DNA from: Anaerolineales bacterium
GTDB lineage: Bacteria > Chloroflexota > Anaerolineae > Anaerolineales > DRMV01
Direction of reading: 5' to 3'
Assembly: GCA_027044735.1 (NCBI GenBank)
Contig: JALUBW010000211.1
Coordinates: forward strand, 1-6,240
Length of the DNA: 6,240 nt
The notes under the pieces are model-generated. The model searched no databases. It had not been told where the DNA came from and was given only the letters and a program-made list of their open reading frames with translations. Positions 1 through 5,076 of the stretch are shown here, one piece after another (the stretch's first letter is position 1; each line of letters starts with the position of its first letter). A program made the position numbers and the translations under genes.

Positions 1-1
1 A

Positions 2-724
2 CAAACTGCTTCTCCCTCGGCCGGACAAGCGAATTTTACACCTACGGCTTTCCCCACTCGCACAGTCACCGAAATAAAGTTCCCGCCTATGACCACTCGC
101 TATGTCGCTGGCTGCGGCGAAACGGAGCAAATTGCGCCGAACGGCGTTCGTGTTTACCGCCTTTGGCTGCGGCGCGGGCAGTGGATTAGTGTGCTGCTTG
201 CTTATGACGACTTGGAAGAAGATGCTTTGCAGGCGAAAATTACCTCCCCCGACGGAAAGCAATTTGTTTTGGAACCATCCGTAGGATGGAGTGGGAGGTT
301 GCCTCAAACAGGCCTTTACTCCATTTCCGTTTTTAGCCGCGCTCAAACTGTGAAGCATTATGCCCTCGTTGTGGACGCCCCTGTGGAAATTCCGCCCGCA
401 TCGCTTAAGCGCGGTTTCGTAGCCCGCGGGCGCATTGTCGGCGCTTGTGGTGAGGGGGAGTATCTGCTGAGCCTAAAATCTCCGCTTCCCAAACTGGATA
501 TCAAGGTTCAAAAAGTGGAAGGAAAAGGGCGGTTGGTGCTGGCGGTGGTGGGTTTGGATGACCACATTCCCTATTTGCGTGCCATGATGGGGATGTCGGA
601 GTTTGAGTTGAGCGGCTTGCCGCCTCAAAAGTATTTGATTGATGTGGTGCCTTGGGCAAGCGTCACAAATGATCAAATATCCCCCAAGGAGACTTGGGGT
701 TTTGAGCTGGTTGCTCGTAAGTAG
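2..724 (+). CDS. C-terminal part of a secreted/surface protein with two PPC-like beta domains (5'-truncated by the window)
   Basis: The reading frame is open from base 2 with no stop. The first ATG (89) has no Shine-Dalgarno before it, so the gene most likely starts outside the window; 240 codons are visible. The first ~29 residues are a Ser/Thr/Pro-rich linker. Next comes a ~95-residue segment with the pattern of bacterial pre-peptidase C-terminal (PPC, PF04151-like) domains: a Y-R-L-W strand, a G-x-x-I-S-V strand, ITSPDG, then LPQTGLYSISV and a closing Y-A-L-V-V strand. A second ~110-residue segment repeats the layout (ACGEGEYLLSLKS ... LSGLPPQKYLIDV ... FELVARK). Both segments begin with a similar Cys-Gly-Glu motif (AGCGETE and GACGEGE), which suggests duplication. 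Such domains sit outside the cell and often assist secretion or adhesion; any N-terminal enzyme domain is out of view. The PPC call comes from pattern, not a search. Confidence 0.7.
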   Translation, partial: QTASPSAGQANFTPTAFPTRTVTEIKFPPMTTRYVAGCGETEQIAPNGVRVYRLWLRRGQWISVLLAYDDLEEDALQAKITSPDGKQFVLEPSVGWSGRLPQTGLYSISVFSRAQTVKHYALVVDAPVEIPPASLKRGFVARGRIVGACGEGEYLLSLKSPLPKLDIKVQKVEGKGRLVLAVVGLDDHIPYLRAMMGMSEFELSGLPPQKYLIDVVPWASVTNDQISPKETWGFELVARK

Positions 725-731
725 AAAAGGC

Positions 732-751
732 GGGCAACCGTGCATTTGCCC
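732..751 (+). other. Small stem-loop just after the stop codon at 724
   Basis: GGGCAA (732-737) can pair with TTGCCC (746-751) around an 8-base loop. It lies seven bases after the stop codon. No T-run follows, so it is not a complete intrinsic terminator. It may be chance or a 3'-end-protecting structure. Confidence 0.25.
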
Positions 752-777
752 TGGGGGTGGAATTAACCGTCTCGTCG

Positions 778-813
778 TGCGGAAGCAAAAAGTGCTCTCG
801 CATGGGTTTCTTT
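778..813 (+). terminator. Probable intrinsic terminator of the 2-724 gene
   Basis: Bases 778-787 and 793-802 form a ten-position stem (TGCGGAAGCA with TGCTCTCGCA) containing one G-T pair and one A-C mismatch, closed by a five-base AAAAG loop. The T-rich stretch TGGGTTTCTTT (803-813) follows at once. Position, 54 bases after the stop, and polarity fit termination of the upstream + strand gene. The T-run is interrupted, so efficiency is uncertain. Confidence 0.5.
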
Positions 814-860
814 AAGGTGGTGTAGGTCACGATTTCAGCCTGTATAGGTGCGAGGGACGA

Positions 861-894
861 GATTTTATATACTATGTTTTAAAAAAGTTATAAA
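861..894 (+). promoter_or_regulatory. AT-rich candidate promoter upstream of the 925 gene
   Basis: Bases 861-897 are almost entirely A and T in an otherwise GC-balanced region. TATACT (868-873) and TATAAA (889-894) each resemble a -10 box. I find no convincing -35 hexamer 16-18 bases upstream of either and no extended -10 TGn. The region is the obvious place for a promoter, because the previous gene appears to terminate at about 813, but the exact element is not resolved. Confidence 0.3.
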
Positions 895-922
895 AAGCCA
901 ATAAGGAGCATATAAGGAGACA
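890..922 (+). repeat. Three tandem 11-base units carrying a duplicated Shine-Dalgarno
   Basis: ATAAAAAGCCA (890-900), ATAAGGAGCAT (901-911) and ATAAGGAGACA (912-922) are adjacent imperfect copies. The second and third share ATAAGGAG exactly. The third supplies AAGGAG at 914-919, five bases before the GTG at 925, which fixes that start. The second SD core (903-908) has no start codon at a usable distance, so it is either a standby ribosome site or a by-product of slippage. Confidence 0.6.
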
Positions 923-924
923 GC

Positions 925-1815
925 GTGAGCAAGAGAAAATTATTTTGGATTCCTCTGTCTGGGATTGTCATAGTTGCGCTATGCGTGTTGTTGGAGCATC
1001 GTTCGTCTACCATACCTTCTATTTCTCCCACCCTTGTTGAGACTGGAAAAAGCACTTCGTCTTATGAGGAGACCGTTCATCTAAACAATTGTCGTGGAAA
1101 AAGCGAGGCAAAAGAAACTGTATCCCATGAATTCCAGAAAGAGGTTGTAGTAAATGGAGAAGTTTCGGGAGGTTATAAGTCCGTTGCTGAGGGTAAAGTG
1201 GGTGCAAAGTATCGGAGGTATCGTAACACTACAAAAACTTTACAATTGATTGCACCGGCTGGTACGAACATGAAATTTGTAGTTCGTTGGTGGGAGGACA
1301 AAAGGACAGGAGAAGTTAGATTTAGTGACGATGGGAGAGTGTATCATTATGAAGTAAGCATTCCTCTTTCGGTAGAGTTAGTCTCAAGTGAGGACATGGG
1401 GTGCAACAATACCCCCACTCCCACTCCTTCTCTAACTCCTACCTTTACAGCAACGCCCACTTTTACCCCTACATGTACATTGACGCCTACTGTTACCTTT
1501 ACGCCTACCATTACTCTTACACCCACCACAACACCCAATCCTGAATGCCCTCGTGAGCCTTCCTTACTCCATCCTAACCAAAAAGCGCATATAAGCCGTG
1601 TTCCGTCCGAGGCTAATAGAGTGCGGAGGTATCCCGGCCGTAGGGCTGATATTATTGGCCGCGCTCCGCCTGGCACAAGGATAAGGGTGCTGCGGGGGCC
1701 TAGGTGTGTTGAAGGTTATTATTGGTGGCAAATTGAAATTTTATCTACCGGGTTGGTCGGCTGGACAGCTGAAGGCACAGGAGAAGATCAGTGGATAATT
1801 CCTGACGAACCATAA
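925..1815 (+). CDS. Membrane-anchored protein: unnamed extracellular domain, Thr/Pro linker, C-terminal bacterial SH3 domain
   Basis: The product is 296 aa with a GTG start, fixed by AAGGAG five bases upstream. Residues 1-6 are basic and 7-24 hydrophobic: an uncleaved anchor or signal peptide. Cys20 is preceded by Val-Ala-Leu, so it is not a proper lipobox. Residues ~46-160 form a domain I cannot name: VHLNNC (51-56), a charged stretch, AKYRRYRNTTKT (94-105), APAGTNMKFVVRWWED (110-125) and an alternating strand pattern to Cys160. Residues 163-205 are a Thr/Pro linker. Residues ~228-293 match a bacterial SH3 domain (SH3_3-like): NRVRRYPG, IIGRAPPGTRIRVLRGPRC, YYWWQI and GLVGWTAEG. Cys208 and Cys261 could pair as a disulfide. 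SH3 domains of this kind commonly bind cell-wall or surface glycans; the ligand here is unknown. Two hand-counted 60-base lines (1081-1140 and 1201-1260) are 38% and 42% G+C, against 55% for a line of the operon (4081-4140). Confidence 0.85.
   Translation: MSKRKLFWIPLSGIVIVALCVLLEHRSSTIPSISPTLVETGKSTSSYEETVHLNNCRGKSEAKETVSHEFQKEVVVNGEVSGGYKSVAEGKVGAKYRRYRNTTKTLQLIAPAGTNMKFVVRWWEDKRTGEVRFSDDGRVYHYEVSIPLSVELVSSEDMGCNNTPTPTPSLTPTFTATPTFTPTCTLTPTVTFTPTITLTPTTTPNPECPREPSLLHPNQKAHISRVPSEANRVRRYPGRRADIIGRAPPGTRIRVLRGPRCVEGYYWWQIEILSTGLVGWTAEGTGEDQWIIPDEP
1465..1536 (+). repeat. In-frame 18-base repeat encoding TPTxTx units
   Basis: Four consecutive six-residue units, TPTCTL, TPTVTF, TPTITL and TPTTTP, occupy residues 181-204 of the 925-1815 protein. 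They follow less regular TP sequence from residue 163. The codons vary (acc/aca/acg/act), so the unit is conserved better as protein than as DNA. The likely role is an extended, possibly O-glycosylated spacer between the unnamed domain and the SH3 domain. Confidence 0.7.
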
Positions 1816-1881
1816 TATTTTTGCTGTAACTGCATACTTCTCCTGTAAGCGAGGGCAAACACTTCGCTGTGGAGCGAGCAG

Positions 1882-1992
1882 AAGTCCACGCAGGCGGACT
1901 TAGCAACTTGCGGCCCGCGACTTCAGTCGCCGGGCGCAAGCGGCGGCAGTTGAAACTGCACCTACTGCCTGCGAAGTCGCCCTACGGCGACT
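1882..1992. repeat. Cluster of four consecutive small hairpins (dispersed palindromic repeat type)
   Basis: Four stem-loops follow one another. AAGTCC (1882-1887) pairs with GGACTT (1896-1901). The 15-base arms 1907-1921 and 1926-1940 pair at 13 of 15 positions around a TTCA loop. GCAGT (1946-1950) pairs with ACTGC (1955-1959) around TGAA. AGTCGCC (1975-1981) pairs with GGCGACT (1986-1992) around CTAC. The first and last hairpins are related (AAGTCC/GGACTT, AGTCGCC/GGCGACT) and frame the inner two. From memory, modules of the gcgacttcagtcgc and gcagttgaaactgc type recur between genes in Chloroflexota and other environmental bacteria. Their function is not known to me. Confidence 0.6.
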
Positions 1993-2019
1993 CTCTGTGT
2001 CCCCCGTGTTCTCTGGGTG
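1993..2019. repeat. Three tandem 9-base units, CTCTGTGTY-like
   Basis: CTCTGTGTC (1993-2001), CCCCGTGTT (2002-2010) and CTCTGGGTG (2011-2019) are adjacent and in register, beginning on the base after the last hairpin of the preceding cluster. On the other strand they read as CACAGAG-like units. I recall similar tandem CACAGAG strings as common intergenic elements in Chloroflexota and cyanobacteria. No coding or binding role can be read from them. Confidence 0.5.
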
Positions 2020-2107
2020 AGCATTTACAACCACAGTGCTATTCGCCGCTGGTGGTTCCGACGATAGGCTACTGTTGGTTTAAGACACTTTTCCCCTCTT
2101 TACGCGC

Positions 2108-2169
2108 CACGGCGCAGCCTTTTGCTCGTCTAATTCTGCAAAAAGGCTGCGCCGTGTTTGGTTGTTTTT
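2108..2169 (+). terminator. Long-armed hairpin with T-rich tail between convergent genes
   Basis: CACGGCGCAGCCTTTTGC (2108-2125) is the reverse complement of 2138-2156 except for one extra A in the right arm, giving an ~18-bp stem with a 12-base loop. On the + strand, TTTGGTTGTTTTT (2157-2169) follows, so it can act as an intrinsic terminator for + transcripts such as that of the 925 gene. It lies 24 bases beyond the operon's stop codon on the - strand. In that direction no T-run follows, so for the operon it would act as a 3'-end structure or a poor terminator. It could also be a copy of a dispersed palindrome. Confidence 0.6.
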
Positions 2170-2179
2170 GAATCTGTGG

Positions 2180-2788
2180 TTACGGCGTTGGGGTCGGCGT
2201 TGGTTGTGCGTTGCTTGTCGGGGCAGGGGTGATTGTGCCTGTGGGCGCTTTTGTTGGCGTCGGCCGGATGATCGGCGGGTTGCTAAGCAGTTCTTTCAGC
2301 CCTTCAATGGGGTAACTATCTATCACCATTATTTTGTCGCCAATTTTTACATAGTAACCGCTCTTTATCGGCGTTTGAGCGCCCACTTCCATCGTCCATT
2401 TTGTGCCGTCTTTTAGGCGCACCGTAACCACGTGCATCGGCTTGTCCAGCCCCAACGCTTTTAGGTCATGCTCTGCAGGTGTGTTGATGACGGTCAGCAT
2501 GGCGATGTCGTAAAGAGCGGCATTGATGCGGCCTTGGTCGGCTTTCCCTTTTGGGGCGACCATTTGCCAAGGCGATTTGGGGTCTTTGCGCTTTACGTCA
2601 ACCACCGACTGGCCGCTGGTGATTTTGATTTCTACCACGTCTTCGGTTTTGTAGTTGAAGGCGGTTGCTTCTGGCGTTGGGGTGGGCTTGCCCTTGGGGT
2701 GTTTTTTCTGGTGCTGTTTTAGCCCGTAGGCTGCTCCAAGTAGAACGAGGAAAATTATCAGTGTTATCAGTGTGCTGCGGCGGATCAT
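2180..2788 (-). CDS. Short DUF4340 protein with Thr/Pro tracts on both sides of the domain
   Basis: The product is 202 aa. I place the start at the ATG 2788 because AGGAGG (2799-2794) sits five bases upstream; the in-frame GTG at 2794 overlaps that SD and is unsupported. Residues 1-4 are basic, 5-23 form one membrane helix and 24-34 are Lys/His-rich. A short TPTPE linker follows. The domain (~46-170) shows DUF4340 landmarks: VVEIKI, Trp74 with Pro79 (WQMVAPKGKADQ), ALGLDKP (111-117), and VGAQTPIKSGYYVKIGDK (135-152). The tail (176-202) is a Thr/Pro tract ending TPTPTP. The domain should lie outside the cytoplasm. The gene is last in the operon, nine bases after the gldG-like stop. DUF4340 proteins accompany GldG-type ABC systems in several phyla; their biochemical role is unknown. 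This one is a minimal single-domain version. Confidence 0.88.
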   Translation of the reverse strand: MIRRSTLITLIIFLVLLGAAYGLKQHQKKHPKGKPTPTPEATAFNYKTEDVVEIKITSGQSVVDVKRKDPKSPWQMVAPKGKADQGRINAALYDIAMLTVINTPAEHDLKALGLDKPMHVVTVRLKDGTKWTMEVGAQTPIKSGYYVKIGDKIMVIDSYPIEGLKELLSNPPIIRPTPTKAPTGTITPAPTSNAQPTPTPTP

Positions 2789-2797
2789 GGGCACCTC

Positions 2798-4336
2798 CTA
2801 CGCGCGCCGCTTGCGGTTTGCCCACACTATCGCCCCTGCAATCAGAACCAGCGCAGGCAAGCCGATTACATAAGCCAAGAACAACAGCGCTAAGGTGTCG
2901 CGGCGCGGCAGAATTATCATCCGCTGGGTGGGTTGGTGTGGGTTGAGGTGTATCAATTTCTGTTGTTTCGCCGCCCAGTCCACTATGCTGAGGAAGAAGT
3001 TGCTGTTTCCGTAGGCGGCGTAGTAGGCGTTGCTCGCGAAATCGGAATCGCCTACCACCACGATGCGGGCTTTGGTTTTGGTGTTTAGCAAGGCCGCGGC
3101 CAGCGGCACAGGCCCTTTGATGTCGTCTTTATCTTCCTTCAGTTGCTCTTTCTTTTGCAACGCCACGAGGTTGGTCTCAGCCCACGATTTCGGCTCGCTG
3201 CGCACCAAAGTGGAAATGTTGAAGCCCTCCGGCACCGGCAATTGCGTTTGCACGCTGCGCGCGGTCGGGAAAATCGTGGCTGTGCTTTCCAAGCCTCTGG
3301 TTATTTCGTGGTAGCCGTATTGGTAAGAAGCAATGAACGTGGCCGGATTGGCAAGCGGGTCAATGATGATGTCGGGCTTGAGGATTAGATGCCATTCCTT
3401 TTGCAAATAGTCAACCAGCGGGTATTTGCCGTTGGGGTTGTTCAGCGGCGGTTCCAACATTACAACCAGTGAGCCGCCTTTGTCCACATACGCTTTTAGC
3501 AATTTGACTTCGGAGTCGGCCAGCGGCTTTTGCGGCCCTGCTATGATGATTACGTTTGCATCTTCCGGTACTTCCTTTTTGCCCGCCAATGTGAGCACTT
3601 TGACCGTGTAGTTTTTGTTTTGGAGTTCACGGCGGGCGAATGTGTAGCCGCTGTCGCCGTATTTGTCGGGTGTGTGTTCGCCGTGCCCAACGAGGAAGTA
3701 AACCACCTGTTTTGTGGGGTGAAGGAGTTTTACCAAACCGGCGGTGAGGTCTTCTTCGGTGGCATCAGTCACTTTTACCGTTTGGTCGCCCATTTGAAGC
3801 ACTATTGTGCCATCGCGCGTTATACCCATCTTTTTGGCAAGCGCTGGATGTGCTTCGGGGTCCACAAATTCATATTTGAACTTGCCGTGGGAGGCAAATT
3901 GGTATTGGTCCAGCAGGTTTTTGGCGGTGTCGCGCGATATCCGTTTTGAATAAAACGCTGTTGCCTTCACCGGCTTGGGCAATTGCTTGAGGGTATCAAT
4001 GGTCACTTTGTCCAAAGTGTGGGTTTTATCTGCCGTTAGGTCCCAGCGTTTGGGGTATTGGTAGCCTATGTAGTTGATAACCGCCAAGATGCCGATAAAA
4101 GCCAGTGAAAGCACCAAGGCATTGCTGCCGTAACGGGCTTGCCGGCCGGTGAGGGCTGCGCGCACTTTATCGGGCACCAGAAGCATGTAAACAGCAATTG
4201 CCAGCACTGCAACGCCCAATGTGAGGAGGACGGTCGGCTTCCAGCCGCGCCAAACATAGTATTCGGCGGCGGCGGCCACCAGCGCCACAACACTCAGCGC
4301 CAGAAGCCACGGGGCAATTCGTTCTTTAGTGTCCAT
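2798..4336 (-). CDS. gldG: GldG-like ABC transporter auxiliary membrane protein
   Basis: The product is 512 aa. The start is the ATG at 4336, which shares its A with the upstream TAA (TAATG); GGAGG lies eight bases before it, inside the permease gene. The in-frame GTG at 4345 abuts that SD and is not used in this reading. Hydrophobic helices lie at about 9-29, 35-54, 72-92 and 481-505, with a large extracytoplasmic region between the third and fourth. Family landmarks (ABC_transp_aux, PF09822) are RWDLTADKTHTLD (97-109), GHGEH (217-221), IIIAGP and GDSDF (429-433). The fold resembles a ThuA/glutamine-amidotransferase-like domain with no evident catalytic triad. It probably partners the permease just upstream. 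GldG is needed for gliding in Bacteroidota, but homologues are widespread, so the symbol denotes family, not proven function. The C-terminus ends in a basic RKRRA on the cytoplasmic side. Confidence 0.9.
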   Translation of the reverse strand: MDTKERIAPWLLALSVVALVAAAAEYYVWRGWKPTVLLTLGVAVLAIAVYMLLVPDKVRAALTGRQARYGSNALVLSLAFIGILAVINYIGYQYPKRWDLTADKTHTLDKVTIDTLKQLPKPVKATAFYSKRISRDTAKNLLDQYQFASHGKFKYEFVDPEAHPALAKKMGITRDGTIVLQMGDQTVKVTDATEEDLTAGLVKLLHPTKQVVYFLVGHGEHTPDKYGDSGYTFARRELQNKNYTVKVLTLAGKKEVPEDANVIIIAGPQKPLADSEVKLLKAYVDKGGSLVVMLEPPLNNPNGKYPLVDYLQKEWHLILKPDIIIDPLANPATFIASYQYGYHEITRGLESTATIFPTARSVQTQLPVPEGFNISTLVRSEPKSWAETNLVALQKKEQLKEDKDDIKGPVPLAAALLNTKTKARIVVVGDSDFASNAYYAAYGNSNFFLSIVDWAAKQQKLIHLNPHQPTQRMIILPRRDTLALLFLAYVIGLPALVLIAGAIVWANRKRRA

Positions 4337-5073
4337 TAGCGCCACCTCCGAGTTTCTACGATGATGCTGCCGGCAAAGATGCCGAACGCTGTTACGCTTA
4401 GGTAGTAGATGATGTCGCGCGTGTCAATAATCCCCACCGCGAGGGTGTCGTAGAAATGGTTGCTGAAGTCCAAATACTGCCAAATTTCGCTGCCGCCAAG
4501 GCCGTGCGCTGGAAAGCCGATAATCCACAAAAGCAGGAAAAACGCCAATGAGGCGACAAAAGCCGCTATTTGGTTGTTGAACATGGCCGAAATTGCCGTC
4601 CCGAGGGCGGTAAACGCCGCGCCCATCAGGATAAGCCCGAGGTAGCCGCTAATTACCGGCCCCCAATCTATCCCCGGCTTCACCAAAAAGTTGAGCGTTA
4701 TTGGGTACACCAGCGTTATCAGCGTAAGCGTGGTCACAAACAAGAAACTGCCCAGCCATTTGCCGATGATAAGCTCCCAATCGCGGATTGGGGCTGTGAG
4801 GAGCAGTTCCAAAGTGCCGTTGCGTTGTTCGGCGGCCAATAGGTGCATGGTGAGGGCTGGGGTGATGAACACCAGCAGGGTGGTTATCGGGTTGATGATG
4901 ATGTCAACGCCGGGGGCGTATGGTCGCATAAAGGCGTTCATGGCGCTGGCGGCTACGTTGGCGTAAAAGATGATGCCTAACACCAGCAAATAGAGGAAAG
5001 CGACCAAGTACGCCGCAGGCGAGGTGAAATAGCGGGCGTATTCCCGTTTGGTGATGATCCAGATGTTGCGCAT
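4336..5073 (-). CDS. gldF: ABC-2 type transporter permease, GldF-like
   Basis: The product is 245 aa, the usual length for single-domain ABC-2 permeases of the NosY/GldF type. Six hydrophobic helices are visible at about 20-38, 61-80, 105-130, 140-165, 168-188 and 219-238. Between helices 2 and 3, EQRNGTLELLLTAPI (82-96) is the conserved ABC-2 coupling segment that contacts the ATPase. The N-terminal amphipathic stretch TKREYARYFTSPAAYL is also typical. ATG 5073 lies three bases after the ATPase stop, and GGAGG (5086-5082) is eight bases upstream, inside the ATPase gene, so translation is probably coupled. With the ATPase it should make a dimeric exporter or mechanochemical membrane machine. 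The substrate cannot be read from the sequence. Confidence 0.92.
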   Translation of the reverse strand: MRNIWIITKREYARYFTSPAAYLVAFLYLLVLGIIFYANVAASAMNAFMRPYAPGVDIIINPITTLLVFITPALTMHLLAAEQRNGTLELLLTAPIRDWELIIGKWLGSFLFVTTLTLITLVYPITLNFLVKPGIDWGPVISGYLGLILMGAAFTALGTAISAMFNNQIAAFVASLAFFLLLWIIGFPAHGLGGSEIWQYLDFSNHFYDTLAVGIIDTRDIIYYLSVTAFGIFAGSIIVETRRWR

Positions 5074-5076
5074 GGT

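Larger units (their letters stand above)
1816..2179. other. Convergent intergenic region without a credible gene
   Basis: This 364-base gap separates a + strand gene ending at 1815 from the - strand operon ending at 2180. Open frames exist on both strands, but they run through palindromic repeats, lack ribosome binding sites and encode no recognisable domain. It contains the hairpin cluster, the 9-base tandem units and the convergent hairpin listed separately. A weaker inverted pair, AACCAC (2029-2034) with GTGGTT (2052-2057), lies between them. I see nothing in 1816-1880 beyond ordinary spacer. Confidence 0.7.

Noticed and set aside
89..91. ATG 89 as the true start of the first gene
   Set aside because: No Shine-Dalgarno precedes it, no signal peptide follows it, and the frame is open upstream through a linker-like sequence.
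982..984. Cys20 of the 925 protein as a lipoprotein attachment site
   Set aside because: The residue before it is Leu, not a small residue, and it lies within the hydrophobic helix, so the lipobox rule is not met.
1347..1676. A - strand frame rich in Gly-Val repeats
   Set aside because: It is the antisense reading of the Thr/Pro-coding repeat, which automatically yields Gly-Val strings.
1745..1939. A 64-codon - strand open frame
   Set aside because: It overlaps the SH3 coding region and the first repeats antisense. It has no recognisable domain.
1882..2019. A degenerate CRISPR array
   Set aside because: The hairpins differ in sequence and spacing, there are no equal-length unique spacers, and no cas gene is present.
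1869..2171. A 100-codon + strand open frame in the convergent gap
   Set aside because: It runs through the hairpin cluster and the convergent hairpin, has no ribosome site, and its translation is a by-product of palindromic repeats with no domain.
2789..2794. GTG 2794 as the start of the DUF4340 gene
   Set aside because: It overlaps the AGGAGG itself. The ATG at 2788 has a proper five-base spacer.
3530..3949. A 139-codon + strand frame inside the gldG-like gene
   Set aside because: It is antisense to a gene with clear family motifs. Its translation shows no domain.
4337..4345. GTG 4345 as the start of the gldG-like gene
   Set aside because: The GGAG directly abuts this GTG, leaving no spacer. 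The ATG at 4336 has an eight-base spacer and a TAATG junction.
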